DNA of 64,000 bases from Lachnospiraceae bacterium (GCA_016286035.1 JAEERY010000013.1:62001-126000), one strand, 5' to 3'; positions 24,679 to 34,761 are shown, numbered from the stretch's first letter. Made by a program: numbers and translations. Notes: generated from the letters alone by a model not told the origin.

Positions 24679-26464
24679 TATCAGATCCCCCTATCGCCTT
24701 CATGGGACAAACCTGTGCACACAGACCGCATCCGCTGCAAAGTGACTGATCTATCGTTACGTGACCATCCGTAAGTATAAGTGCAGGGCACCCTGTTTCT
24801 CTTATGCATTTTTTGCAGTTTACACAGCTGTCATTTATCAAACATTTCTTTGATGACTTTTCTATCGCTATGCAGGGTGATTTAAAGATTATAGCCTTAA
24901 CACCCTTGATATTTGCACATTCCTTTACCGTATCTATAGCCTTATCAAGCTCAAAAGGATCAATCGTTACAACTTCTTTAAGTCCGATACCCTCAAGAAT
25001 GTTTTTAATGCTTATCTTTCCCACATCATGCCCCATCATGTTTATTCCCGTTCCGGGATGCGGCTGATGACCGGTCATTGCCGTTGTTGAATTATCCAGT
25101 ATGCATACGGTTATATCAGCTTCATTTATGACCGCATTGACTACTCCTGTTATTCCTGAAGCAAAGAATGTCGAATCACCTATAAATGCGAAAGCCTTGC
25201 CGTCACCGTCTACATGTGAAAATCCCTGTGCCATTGTAACACCGGCACCCATACATAAACATGTATCAACCATATCCAGAGGCATTGCATTACCCAGTGT
25301 ATAACAGCCTATATCACCGCAGTAATAGGTCTTCTCACCCTGCATTGCCTTCTTAACGGCATAGAATGAAGCCCTGTGAGGGCATCCTGCACATAAGACA
25401 GGCGGTCTTACGGGAAGATTCGGAATATCCTTTTTTGTAAGCTCAGATTGCTCTTCTATATCAAGATAACATCTCAATATTTTTGCTATTAAGTCCGAAC
25501 TGTTCTCACCCATAGCAGGAACATGGCATGTAAGCTTTCCGTACACCTTTAAGGGAAGATGATGCTTTCCTGCAAGCTTAAGAAGCTGTTCTTCGATATA
25601 CGGGCTTAATTCCTCAAGACACAATATCTCTTCAACACCTTCAAGCTGCCTTATCATAAAGCTTTCCGGGAAGGGATAAGCCGTAGCTATCTTAATGAGT
25701 TTTATCTCAGGATGATCTTTTAAAAACTCCTTCGCATACATATAGCTCACACCGCTGGCCATAACAGCATTTTTTGAAGGTCCGCCCTCTGCGGTATTGA
25801 ACCTGTAATCTGAAAAGTCCTCTCCGATATGTATATTTCTGTCTTCAATGATCCCGTGATTCTTGTATGAAAGACGCGGAAATATGACAAAACGTGATGA
25901 ATCTTTTTTAAATCCTTCAAATCTTTTCGGAGTATACTCTTTGAAAGTCTCTATCGAAGCATATCCGTGATCAACACGTGTTGTCGGTCTGAATATAACG
26001 GGAGTCTTGTATTTTTCCGAATATTCGAACGCATCCTGTATCATCTCATATGCTTCTTCGGGTGATGATGGATCAAAGACAGGTATTCTTGCAAAATCAG
26101 CAAATCTCCTAGTATCCTGTTCTGTTTGAGACGAGATGGGACCGGGATCGTCGGCAGAAACAACTACCAATCCTCCTTCAACACCTACATATGCAAGCGA
26201 CATCAAAGGATCGGAAGCGACGTTAAGCCCAACCTGCTTCATCGTCACAAGCGCTCTTGCTCCCGAATATGCCGCAGCAGCTGCTACTTCAAGTGCCGCT
26301 TTTTCATTTACGGACCATTCAAGGTGAAGGCCTTCATGAGGATATTTTGCTATCGTCTCTATAATCTCCGAAGATGGTGTTCCCGGATATCCGCAGGCAA
26401 TATTAACACCTGCCTTAAGGGCACCGAGCGCTATCGCTCCGTTACCCATTACATATTCTTTCAT
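24671..26464 (-). CDS. iorA: Indolepyruvate ferredoxin oxidoreductase alpha subunit
   Basis: 597 aa. N-terminal pyrimidine-binding half (MGNGAIALGALKAGVNIACGYPGTPSSEI), TPP-binding half (GDIGCYTLG, IGDSTFFASGITG, ILDNSTTAMTGHQPHPGTG) and a C-terminal ferredoxin domain with CVNCKKCIRETGCP and CSGCGLCAQVCP clusters for two 4Fe-4S centres. Full length for the family. AAGGAG precedes the start. It heads the operon iorA-iorB-CoA ligase-hydrolase. The pathway is fermentative breakdown of aromatic amino acids, and the linked ligase could recover ATP from the aryl-acetyl-CoA. Confidence 0.96.
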   Translation of the reverse strand: MKEYVMGNGAIALGALKAGVNIACGYPGTPSSEIIETIAKYPHEGLHLEWSVNEKAALEVAAAAAYSGARALVTMKQVGLNVASDPLMSLAYVGVEGGLVVVSADDPGPISSQTEQDTRRFADFARIPVFDPSSPEEAYEMIQDAFEYSEKYKTPVIFRPTTRVDHGYASIETFKEYTPKRFEGFKKDSSRFVIFPRLSYKNHGIIEDRNIHIGEDFSDYRFNTAEGGPSKNAVMASGVSYMYAKEFLKDHPEIKLIKIATAYPFPESFMIRQLEGVEEILCLEELSPYIEEQLLKLAGKHHLPLKVYGKLTCHVPAMGENSSDLIAKILRCYLDIEEQSELTKKDIPNLPVRPPVLCAGCPHRASFYAVKKAMQGEKTYYCGDIGCYTLGNAMPLDMVDTCLCMGAGVTMAQGFSHVDGDGKAFAFIGDSTFFASGITGVVNAVINEADITVCILDNSTTAMTGHQPHPGTGINMMGHDVGKISIKNILEGIGLKEVVTIDPFELDKAIDTVKECANIKGVKAIIFKSPCIAIEKSSKKCLINDSCVNCKKCIRETGCPALILTDGHVTIDQSLCSGCGLCAQVCPMKAIGGSDNE

Positions 26465-26521
26465 TTAAATAACTCCTTAAGAATTAATATATTCTCATAT
26501 CTGTAAGATGCGCATATATAA

Positions 26522-27907
26522 TTACCTGATTGCTCCACATCTAGAACATTGTTCCTGCTTATAAGAAGCATTAGGAACAAGTTGCCAATCATGTCCCAGA
26601 GGCCCTCCGTTGGTAGCTCCGCAGTTTGAACATACACTTGCTTCGGTACATGTTGCGCTTGAGAAACTGTGTCCGGTAGCCTGAATAGAATCGATCTCTA
26701 AGGTCTTTCCGCATACGGTACATCTGCGTTCTCTTGTTCCCTGTGCCTCACAGGTTGCATCTGATGTTGTGACCCAGTCTCCCGGTATATGACCCGTTGC
26801 AGGAATGACTTCGGTGTTCAGCACCTCATTACATACGCTGCATTTCTGTTGTTTTGAACCAGGTGTTTCACAGGTTGCTTTTACAGTCTCCCATTCACCC
26901 GGAGTATGACCTTTAGCTGCGATCTTTTCTTCTTCCAAAACTTCACCGCATTCCTTGCAGACCTTCTGTTTAAGTCCTGCAGCTGTGCATGTAGCTTCCT
27001 TTACAGTCTTAAATTCTCCGGGAACATGTACATGCTCTGTGGGTTTTGCTTCATCCTGCTTATCTGAAGACTCATCGTTTTTAGCTGTCGTATCATCTTT
27101 ATCTTTATCAGCCGCCTTGTTATCAGCATCTACTGAATCATTCTCCAGATATTCATCATATGCGGGATCTTCTATCTTTATGCCGTTCTTTCTTAAAAGC
27201 GTAATAAGTCTTGGTACATTTGCTGTCGGAAGGTGATCGTAATCCAAAAGCCATACTTCCTCGCTCTTTTCGGTCAGCAGAAATTCACATGTTTCTGCAT
27301 TTCCTTTTATCAGAGCACTCTCTCCTGCTGTGAAAGCTCTTTCAACTCCCGTATATGTTCCGCCTGTAAGCTTTAACTTGGCAAGCACTTCACCTTTTTC
27401 AACTTCAAGAAGAGTATATACATATCCGTCATTACCGTTATATACCGTCATCCTGAACGTAGTACCTCTGACAGACATGGTCGAGTTCGGGGTATCCACT
27501 TCATATGTGTCATCCAGACCAAGTTTGGCATTAAGCACATTGAGCTCTGATCCCTTGTCCATAATTATCTTTATCTTGCTGCTCTCTTTTTTGGAACTGG
27601 CTTCAAGTCTGAAATGTGTATTCTCATCTGCATAAACATATTTATCATTATCAACACACATGGTAAGCTCAGACTGAGCATTAACGGTAACGTCATCGCC
27701 GCTGTAAAGGCGCTGACCCGCATAAGCCTCACCGTTGTTCTTTTCACCGACAACAGAAACGCTTCCCTTCACATTCTCAACAAGTATGCTTCTGTATCCG
27801 TTATCTTTAAGTAAAACTGCCAGAATGATCGCAACTGCTGCAACGGCAACACCGCCTATGATAGCGATCTTTCCTTTTGTTGAATCAATAAAACTTTTAT
27901 TCTCCAT
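26522..27907 (-). CDS. FecR-domain membrane protein with Cys-rich repeats
   Basis: 461 aa from the ATG at 27907, which follows GGAGGAAATAT; the frame is open 18 nt further. A transmembrane anchor (about 12-34) is followed by a FecR-like beta domain (40-200) with DTPNSTMSVRGTTFRM, the typical core. A charged Asp/Lys linker (about 250-290) leads to a C-terminal tail of four tandem Cys-rich repeats of about 35 residues (pattern CTAAGLKQKVCKECGEVLE ... KGHTPGEW). The repeats look like small Cys/His metal or disulfide modules seen in secreted clostridial proteins. The FecR domain here is extracytoplasmic and need not relate to iron. Confidence 0.85.
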   Translation of the reverse strand: MENKSFIDSTKGKIAIIGGVAVAAVAIILAVLLKDNGYRSILVENVKGSVSVVGEKNNGEAYAGQRLYSGDDVTVNAQSELTMCVDNDKYVYADENTHFRLEASSKKESSKIKIIMDKGSELNVLNAKLGLDDTYEVDTPNSTMSVRGTTFRMTVYNGNDGYVYTLLEVEKGEVLAKLKLTGGTYTGVERAFTAGESALIKGNAETCEFLLTEKSEEVWLLDYDHLPTANVPRLITLLRKNGIKIEDPAYDEYLENDSVDADNKAADKDKDDTTAKNDESSDKQDEAKPTEHVHVPGEFKTVKEATCTAAGLKQKVCKECGEVLEEEKIAAKGHTPGEWETVKATCETPGSKQQKCSVCNEVLNTEVIPATGHIPGDWVTTSDATCEAQGTRERRCTVCGKTLEIDSIQATGHSFSSATCTEASVCSNCGATNGGPLGHDWQLVPNASYKQEQCSRCGAIR

Positions 27908-28013
27908 ATATTTCCTCCGAAACATGCGTGAACAAAATATGACACTAAAGAGTATTTTATCAATTTTTTGGCTTAAATTCCAGTATTTGACGGCTTATGT
28001 CCTACGTTTATCA

Positions 28014-28039
28014 AGAAAAAAGGCTATCTTACCGCCTTT
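28014..28039 (-). terminator. Small terminator overlapping the CapA gene stop
   Basis: AAAGGC (28019-28024) pairs with GCCTTT (28034-28039), followed on the minus strand by six T. The stem includes the stop codon region of the CapA gene. Confidence 0.6.
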
Positions 28040-29457
28040 ATCTCCTTCAGATCATAATCTTTTATAGAAATTTGACCGTCCGCGTCCTTATGCAGAGATA
28101 TCCTTGCCAGTCCTCCGATATCAGTACCTTCACGAATCTGGCCTGAGATAAGATTGCCCAGCGAATAGTAGACGAGCATCTGATGATCGTTCTTCTTTAT
28201 AAGTTCGTATTCCTGTATGACATGAGGATGCGTTCCTATCACTATATCCACACCATGTTCACAAAAAAGATTTGCAAGTTCTTTTTGTTTTTCATTAATC
28301 TTTGTTTCGTATTCATCTCCCCAGTGAACATATACGACCACGGCATCCGCTCTTTTTCTCGCATGATCAAGTTCAAAAGTCAAACGTTTTTCATAATCAT
28401 AAGTCTCTATCGCATGCGGACAGTTATCAGGCTGCGGCTGACCGTTTGTACCGTAGGTGAATCCTAGAAAAGCAACTCTTATACCTTCTTTTTCAATATA
28501 TCTGATCCTGCTTGCTGCATTATCATTGTAATCATAACACTTTCCGGCACCAATGCATTCGATCCCTTTACTCTCAAAGAAATCAATAGTCGTATTCAAG
28601 CCGTACGCACCTTTATCAAGTGCATGATTATTTGCAAGGTTTATAACATCAAAACCTGCATCTGCCACAGCCTCTCCTATAGAAATCGGTGAACCGAATC
28701 TCGGATAATCGCTTACGGCGCCCATATCATCAACAAGTATCGTCTCCTGATTAAGAACGGCAATATCCGCATTCTTAACATCTTCTCTTATTTCATCATA
28801 CAGTCCGCTAGGATCATCTGTTTTGTTGAGCAGAGAAAGATGTATCAGATTATCTCCCGCACATACCAGACTGATATCCTTATCTATGGATCTTCCTGCG
28901 AGTTTAAGACCGAAATCTCTCCACATCCACTGGTTTGATTCACCTTTGGTGTCGGTAACGATTATTCTGTCATTTATGCCCGATGCTATGGATCTTATAT
29001 CATAATCTATCTGTGAAGACATCCATACAGGCTTTAATCTGTCATCCCTGTTATCATCATAGCGGTATATGAATATATGCTGTTTTAATGCCTTATCATT
29101 TTTCTTAACCCAGAATGGCATATGCTCACCGAAACTGCCGTGCTTCCAGACAAGCATGATGAGTTCTTCATTACCATCCATATCAATATCCTTTATAAGG
29201 ACATCCTGAACAAAGCTGTCTTTCGGGCTCTTGAAGAAGATATTTTCACATCTGTCATCCTCATATAGAGTCAATGATCTGTCCTTAACGACTGCATATC
29301 CGTTTCCGTAATCCGTACTGCATTCTTTCCAGTCTACCCATCCCGGTATAAAAAAGCCATACCACCACAAAAGGACAAAGGCAGTGATAATCACTATCAC
29401 TGCCATACATGTCATAAGCAATATTCTTAAAAAGCCTTTCTTATTATCAGTTATCAT
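28024..29457 (-). CDS. CapA family protein (poly-gamma-glutamate synthesis type)
   Basis: About 477 aa from the ATG at 29457 (GGAAG upstream), which overlaps the DUF3160 gene end by 11 bp; a longer frame lacks an RBS. One N-terminal transmembrane segment (about 10-30), then a region of about 160 residues resembling a FG-GAP/VCBS-like beta domain (DIDMDGNEELIMLVW with acidic loop), then the CapA metallophosphatase-like domain: VCAGDNLIHLSLL, NADIAVLNQETILVD, NLANNHALDKG, VYVHWGDEY, GTHPHVIQ. It should sit on the outer face of the membrane. Substrate unknown; the family is linked to capsule poly-gamma-glutamate but also to other functions. Confidence 0.88.
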   Translation of the reverse strand: MITDNKKGFLRILLMTCMAVIVIITAFVLLWWYGFFIPGWVDWKECSTDYGNGYAVVKDRSLTLYEDDRCENIFFKSPKDSFVQDVLIKDIDMDGNEELIMLVWKHGSFGEHMPFWVKKNDKALKQHIFIYRYDDNRDDRLKPVWMSSQIDYDIRSIASGINDRIIVTDTKGESNQWMWRDFGLKLAGRSIDKDISLVCAGDNLIHLSLLNKTDDPSGLYDEIREDVKNADIAVLNQETILVDDMGAVSDYPRFGSPISIGEAVADAGFDVINLANNHALDKGAYGLNTTIDFFESKGIECIGAGKCYDYNDNAASRIRYIEKEGIRVAFLGFTYGTNGQPQPDNCPHAIETYDYEKRLTFELDHARKRADAVVVYVHWGDEYETKINEKQKELANLFCEHGVDIVIGTHPHVIQEYELIKKNDHQMLVYYSLGNLISGQIREGTDIGGLARISLHKDADGQISIKDYDLKEIKAVR

Positions 29458-31711
29458 ACTTCCATCTGTATCTATAGCTTGATGTCCAGTCGGGTTCAAC
29501 TATGGAATTATCCCTTACATACATATCATTCGAATCAAGCTGCATTCCGATCATCTCACGCCATTTACTGTCTGTAAGTCTGTCGGATATAGGCTGTTCA
29601 AACTGATAATAGTTAAACACTCCGCCTCTACCGACATGAAGCTCACCGTCAATCGGATATATAACATATATGGTTGATGCTCCTCCGATACCCAGCTGTA
29701 AGCAGGAACCGTTTGGATCTGTTGCAACATCAGTTATAAGAGCCATCGGGTATTCTTCCGCAGAAGCATAATCCTTTCCGTATTTGCTCTTTATGGTCTC
29801 CAGCCAGAAGTGTTCAAGGGTACCGCCGTAACCTCTGATAAGCTCATACTCATCATCTGTAAGCTTCTCGTTTTGAAGCTCCTTTACAGAAATATCACGA
29901 AGGCTCTTTGAAAGCTCCGCAAGCCTGTAAAGACCTTCCTTATCCTCACTGCTGATAACGCCTAAGTTTTCGAGTCCCTCCGATGTAGTCCTGCTGAGTG
30001 TATAAAGTCTGTCATATAATACCGGTTCGGGTTCCACATAGCCTCTGTCATCATATACGGTATCATCTCCGCCACCCATCTCAGCCATCATCTGCTTTGC
30101 ATATAAAACGGTATCATGCTTCAGTTCCGTATAGCTTCCAAGATAGCCCTCAAGGCTCTTTTTCTGCCATTCCTTATTTGTCATAAATGAAGGATATCCG
30201 TCACCTTTAACGGTAAGCAGGGGATTAAGCGTATAAAGCCATCCGCTGTAAAGAGATGATGTCCAGTAATCATGAGAGTCCTTAACCTTCTCTCTAACTT
30301 TATCCATGTTTTCAAGATAGTTGGGATATTTGTCATTTCCCATATCTTTTAACAGATCGAGTGCAAGATCGGAACCCATGGCTGCAGGTACATCAAGTCC
30401 GTCGGGAAGCATCCTCTTTGAACCGTCAGAAGCCTCTTTTACCTGACTGTAGCAAAGCTGTGTGAAAACAGCCGCATCAAGAGTAAACCTCTGTCCCATG
30501 AACCGGAAACCCTTTGCCCGTTCTGTCTTGTCGGTTGCACCGTCATCATCTTCAAATACGACCGAATTGATCTCAGGTGATCTTAACTGTTTTATACCTT
30601 CGGTATAATCCTTAAACGCTTTATCATTGCCCTTTATATTCTCGTAACTGATATCCGAATCATATGCGGCATCTATGACAGGAAGATAATCATAGTATAA
30701 AAGATCATCACTCTGCCCTACAAAAAATGATGTAACTTCATAAACAGCTTCCCATTCGTTTAGGCTCTCCTTGTTATTCTCATCATTCATGGCAAGAGTC
30801 ATGAGAAGAGCACATCTGTTCATCAGTTCACTGTTCTGAGCATAGTTTGTACGTCCGTACCACATCATTGTCCTGAAGTAGCTTTCCAGCTGAGCATCGC
30901 CTTCATAGTAGCCTCTGGGCTTGTATTGGGAGTAATCCTCATAATCTCCGGTTATCGAAGATATATATATGCCGTCTGCTGCATTGATGTTGCAGACCTC
31001 GTCAACCACTTCTTCTGATGCTTCCTGAGGAAGAACAACGCCGTCTGTGCCCAGAAGTCTGTTAGCAACGCCAAAATAGATCACATTGAGCCTTGCCGCT
31101 TCTTCCCATTCGCTGCCTTTAAGAGCCTCATACTGTACTACTGATGCGTTAAACATGCCTACAGACATCTTTTTGATACTGTCTGCAAGAAACTTCTTCT
31201 CAGTGTTTTCCTGAAGCATGGCAAAATACAGATGATATGTGTGCATCATCGAATCCGTTGTCACAAAGCTTCCGTACTGGGCATATCTGTTGAATTCGTA
31301 TATATCGAAGAATTCGGCACTGCTTCCTTCAACTACCACAAAGTTGTTCGCGACAAGCTTTTCTACTGCTTCCTCGTTAAGATACAGTCTTTCATGATCA
31401 TATACATTTCCAAGGTCTGCATCCACACTGTAAGGAGCAACAGACGGAGTATAAGACAGGGCACTCTTATCATAATCAATGGTGAGCATCTTGCGCTCAA
31501 CCGTATTTAAATCAAGAGATTTCTTTGTCTTTTCTGTTTTTGTTTCTTTCTCTACCTTATCGCTTTGTGTCTCTGTCTTGATATTATCGCTTTTATCAAC
31601 TTTGTCAGATACGTTTGCCATGTAAAGCTTTGCTGCAACCAGTGCAACGCATGCAAAAGCGATAACTCCAAGCAATATGCCAAGCAGGATATTCCTTAAA
31701 TTCTTTCCCAT
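29447..31711 (-). CDS. DUF3160 membrane-anchored protein
   Basis: 754 aa. Residues about 8-30 form a transmembrane anchor, then a Lys/Glu/Thr-rich linker (36-70). The rest is the large DUF3160 extracellular domain (YDHERLYLNEEAVEKLVANN, SFVTTDSMMHTYHLYFAMLQ, FRFMGQRFTLDAAVF). Members are common in clostridia and some thermophiles; no biochemical function is established to my knowledge. It is translationally coupled to the CapA protein downstream (11-bp overlap), so the two probably act together in the envelope. Confidence 0.85.
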   Translation of the reverse strand: MGKNLRNILLGILLGVIAFACVALVAAKLYMANVSDKVDKSDNIKTETQSDKVEKETKTEKTKKSLDLNTVERKMLTIDYDKSALSYTPSVAPYSVDADLGNVYDHERLYLNEEAVEKLVANNFVVVEGSSAEFFDIYEFNRYAQYGSFVTTDSMMHTYHLYFAMLQENTEKKFLADSIKKMSVGMFNASVVQYEALKGSEWEEAARLNVIYFGVANRLLGTDGVVLPQEASEEVVDEVCNINAADGIYISSITGDYEDYSQYKPRGYYEGDAQLESYFRTMMWYGRTNYAQNSELMNRCALLMTLAMNDENNKESLNEWEAVYEVTSFFVGQSDDLLYYDYLPVIDAAYDSDISYENIKGNDKAFKDYTEGIKQLRSPEINSVVFEDDDGATDKTERAKGFRFMGQRFTLDAAVFTQLCYSQVKEASDGSKRMLPDGLDVPAAMGSDLALDLLKDMGNDKYPNYLENMDKVREKVKDSHDYWTSSLYSGWLYTLNPLLTVKGDGYPSFMTNKEWQKKSLEGYLGSYTELKHDTVLYAKQMMAEMGGGDDTVYDDRGYVEPEPVLYDRLYTLSRTTSEGLENLGVISSEDKEGLYRLAELSKSLRDISVKELQNEKLTDDEYELIRGYGGTLEHFWLETIKSKYGKDYASAEEYPMALITDVATDPNGSCLQLGIGGASTIYVIYPIDGELHVGRGGVFNYYQFEQPISDRLTDSKWREMIGMQLDSNDMYVRDNSIVEPDWTSSYRYRWKYDN

Positions 31712-31757
31712 AATCTCCCCTCACACGTATATTTCTCGTGTCATTATATACTTAAGA

Positions 31758-33182
31758 TCATGCATTTAAAAGATTCTCGATCTCGTCGGTATCACGCTCT
31801 CTTATGATACTTTCCGCACCGTTCCTTCCAAATACCATATCGCTGGCGCATCCTTTTGCATACGGCTTCCATACAGGCATCGGTGTACCGTCGGCATCGT
31901 TTCCGTTCGGATCTCCCGTTTTCACAAAATTACTCCAGTAATTGCACATCTGTCTTGCCAGATCATAGTGTCTTCCGACATACGGTCTCCAGCACTTTGC
32001 AAGAGTCTCAAAGAAAAACCACAATTCACATGAATGGAAAGTTCCGGGATTATCTTCACCGGGTATGTCGGTATCAAATCTGTAATAATATGTCGGAAGA
32101 TCGACACCGTTTGCCTTCCTGTCAAGCGCAAGCTTCTTTATAGCCCATTCAAGCGCATTGGCACCGTTGCAATTGGCACTTATCTCAGGGAATTCATCTG
32201 CAGTATTTCCTGCCATTATGGCAACGGGAAGTGCTCTTCCGCTTGCGATCGCATCATAGGGATCGCCCTTGCAGAATGTATCATCCTGAACTGTCATGAA
32301 TCTCTTAAGCATTCCCATCGGAGTAAAATCATTGCCGCAGTACTGAGCATATTTTTCTCTTATATACATAGCATCAAGCTCTCTTGCTTCTTCAAGAGTC
32401 TTGACCCCCAAAACTTCAAAGAAATCTTCACCCTTCTTTGCAGCATCGGCAAGTGAGCAGGGCTTGCTCAGTCCCCAGTTACCGTCAATGCTCTTTACTA
32501 TACCGCTCTGTATTATGGCTTTACTGAACAAGCCTTTATTACCTTCATAAGCAATCTGACTTAAAACGCTTCCGCCGCCTGCAGACTGACCTGCGATCGT
32601 AACATTGTCGGGATCTCCTCCGAAGTTTGCGATATTCCTGTGAACCCATTGTATTCCGTACTGCTGGTCAAGATTACCGAAGTTTGCGGGGAAATCGGGC
32701 TGTTCCTTTACGATCTGAGGATGTGTCATGAATCCGAGTGCAGCCAGTCTGTAATTGACTGAAACCACAACAACTCCTCTTCTTGCAATTCTCTCCCCGT
32801 CAAATTCCATCTCTGAAGGATATCCCCACTGAAGAGCTCCACCGAAGAACCAGATAACAACAGGAAGTTTTTCATCCTTTTTCTTTGCAGGTGTCCAGAC
32901 ATTCAGATACAAACAGTCTTCGCTCATCTCTATCTCTGGATCAACATGCCATTCCTTGCAATATATATCAGTTCCGAGTCCCGGAGTATCCTGTACGGAT
33001 ATGGGAGCAAATCTGAAACAGTCCCTGATCCCTTCCCAGTTTTGGGCCGGCTGAGGTGCTCTCCACCTGTTCTTTCCCACAGGGGGTGCAGCAAATGGTA
33101 TACCCTTAAACGCGGTTATTCTGGGATCTGCCGCCTCTATTCCTCTTACCTTACCGTTTTCAGTCTCCGTAACTCTAAGCAT
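31758..33182 (-). CDS. Type-B carboxylesterase
   Basis: 474 aa, a little shorter than typical type-B esterases (about 500). KGIPFAAPPVG, SEDCLYLNVW (87-96), WFFGGALQWG (oxyanion region) and nucleophile S200 in IAGQSAGGGS are diagnostic; later GNTADEF and FHSCELWFFF supply the acid and histidine parts. No signal peptide, so it is probably cytoplasmic. It lies 25 nt after the GH43 gene and is likely to deacetylate or deesterify imported hemicellulose oligosaccharides. One odd point is GGALQWG in place of the usual GGGF/HGGG. Confidence 0.9.
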   Translation of the reverse strand: MLRVTETENGKVRGIEAADPRITAFKGIPFAAPPVGKNRWRAPQPAQNWEGIRDCFRFAPISVQDTPGLGTDIYCKEWHVDPEIEMSEDCLYLNVWTPAKKKDEKLPVVIWFFGGALQWGYPSEMEFDGERIARRGVVVVSVNYRLAALGFMTHPQIVKEQPDFPANFGNLDQQYGIQWVHRNIANFGGDPDNVTIAGQSAGGGSVLSQIAYEGNKGLFSKAIIQSGIVKSIDGNWGLSKPCSLADAAKKGEDFFEVLGVKTLEEARELDAMYIREKYAQYCGNDFTPMGMLKRFMTVQDDTFCKGDPYDAIASGRALPVAIMAGNTADEFPEISANCNGANALEWAIKKLALDRKANGVDLPTYYYRFDTDIPGEDNPGTFHSCELWFFFETLAKCWRPYVGRHYDLARQMCNYWSNFVKTGDPNGNDADGTPMPVWKPYAKGCASDMVFGRNGAESIIRERDTDEIENLLNA

Positions 33183-33207
33183 CTTTATTCTCCTCCAATC
33201 TCTTCAG

Positions 33208-34614
33208 TTAAACTATAAATTCTATCGAAGCAAGGTTTACGTTGTTTCCGTATCCTTTATATTTTAAATAAATGTCATGTACTCCGTCATTAAGATCGAC
33301 ATTAGTCTCGTATCTCTCCCAAACATTTGCGTTCGGAATATCTTTTATAACACCTACCATCTTACCGTCTAAGCCATCATAGATCTCAAAATCACCGTTT
33401 CCCATATATCCTCTTACGGTTATTGCCATCTTTTTTACGCCCTTGCAGTCAAATGACTTGAATCCGGCTGTAGTGTTATTTCTTATATCTCCTATATAGC
33501 CCGGATTTTCATCTCCGTCCCTGCCATCCTGCATTACGCGTGGCTGACCTGCTCTCACATAGAGTTCCGGCTCATCAGTAAACAGATGACAGGCTATGTA
33601 TGCAGGATATTCACCCTCTCCCTTAAGAGGGCCTCCGTTTAATCCGCAGCTTGTTATAGGTACCTGAGCGATCGATCCGTCATCCGCTATCTTTATCTTC
33701 TCCGCACAGCCCTGTCTGCAATACCAGGTTGTATTTGTCTGTCTGTGATAGAAAATGTACCAGTCATCGCCTATCTTTACTATGCTTCCATGATTGTTGC
33801 CGCCATAGGCCATTATCCGGTCTTTTTCTTTATAGCTGTCTATCCCGACATCGGTATTGCTTACGATAACTCCTCCGTATACAAAATCCTTATCGGGAGA
33901 TTTGCTTGTTGCATAACACAGTTCATGCATCCAAGTCGATGAATATATCAGATAATATGTGTCATCGATCTTTCTTATCGAAGGTGCTTCAAAGAATGTA
34001 TGTCCCTCAAAACCCGTGCCTTCTCCGTACTCGCATCCCGGAGCGACTATTACGGGAGCTTTAAGTATTGTGAGCATATCCTTGTCAAGCACTGTACACT
34101 GTGCTCCTGTTCTGCTCTTGTCTCCTCTTCCGCAAAATCCCGTATACAGATATGTTATATCGCCTTCCGTAAGCACACCGGGATCAAACTGAGGCTCATC
34201 GCCTTCTTTCTCACCGAGTCTTGTACCATCCTCATAATGCACATATCCGTAGAATTCATATCTGACTGCAGGTTTATCGCAGACCGCAACAGATACGATC
34301 GGAACATGATCCAGTACATAGTACAGATAATATCTTCCGTCGGGACCAACAGTCACATCTGGAGCGTAAAGGCACATCTTTCCGTCTTTATTGAGCGGAT
34401 CCGATGTCTTCGGGTATATAATTCCCTCATATCTCCAGTCTCCAAGATCATCAACGGGGGCCGAATAGCACACATAGTCTCCTAAGCAGAAAACATTTCC
34501 GTTATACAGATCATGCGATCCGTATATATACACCCTTCCGTCAAACACATACGGCTCTCCGTCCGGTATGTATTCCCATGAAGGCAGATACGGGTTAAAA
34601 GCCTGTTTTTTCAT
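33208..34614 (-). CDS. GH43-family glycosidase with C-terminal CBM6-like domain
   Basis: 468 aa from the ATG at 34614 (GGAGA upstream); the longer frame has no RBS. Five-bladed propeller features: NPYLPSWEYIPDGEPYVFDGRVYIYGSHD at the start with the general-base Asp, LYAPDVTVGPDGRYYLYYV in blade 2 with the pKa-modulating Asp, and FFEAPSIRKIDDTYYLIYSS with the acid Glu. Residues about 345-468 resemble a carbohydrate-binding module 6 (GFKSFDCKGVKKMAITVRG, DIYLKYKG). No signal peptide, hence an intracellular arabinofuranosidase or xylosidase acting on imported oligosaccharides is likely. Operon with the esterase. Confidence 0.9.
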   Translation of the reverse strand: MKKQAFNPYLPSWEYIPDGEPYVFDGRVYIYGSHDLYNGNVFCLGDYVCYSAPVDDLGDWRYEGIIYPKTSDPLNKDGKMCLYAPDVTVGPDGRYYLYYVLDHVPIVSVAVCDKPAVRYEFYGYVHYEDGTRLGEKEGDEPQFDPGVLTEGDITYLYTGFCGRGDKSRTGAQCTVLDKDMLTILKAPVIVAPGCEYGEGTGFEGHTFFEAPSIRKIDDTYYLIYSSTWMHELCYATSKSPDKDFVYGGVIVSNTDVGIDSYKEKDRIMAYGGNNHGSIVKIGDDWYIFYHRQTNTTWYCRQGCAEKIKIADDGSIAQVPITSCGLNGGPLKGEGEYPAYIACHLFTDEPELYVRAGQPRVMQDGRDGDENPGYIGDIRNNTTAGFKSFDCKGVKKMAITVRGYMGNGDFEIYDGLDGKMVGVIKDIPNANVWERYETNVDLNDGVHDIYLKYKGYGNNVNLASIEFIV

Positions 34615-34689
34615 ACAAAAATCTCCGAATCTTATAAATACGCATAATACCAAATGATATTATAACATAGGAGTTTTTATATAAAACCC

Positions 34690-34731
34690 GATAAACAAAA
34701 GACCTTTTACCGACAAACGATAAAAGGTCTT
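34690..34731 (-). terminator. Terminator downstream of the 146-aa protein gene
   Basis: AAGACCTTTTA (34699-34709) pairs with TAAAAGGTCTT (34721-34731); on the minus strand TTTGTTTATC follows. Confidence 0.85.
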
Positions 34732-34761
34732 GATCATATCATATTCTGTTGGAGTTTAAGA

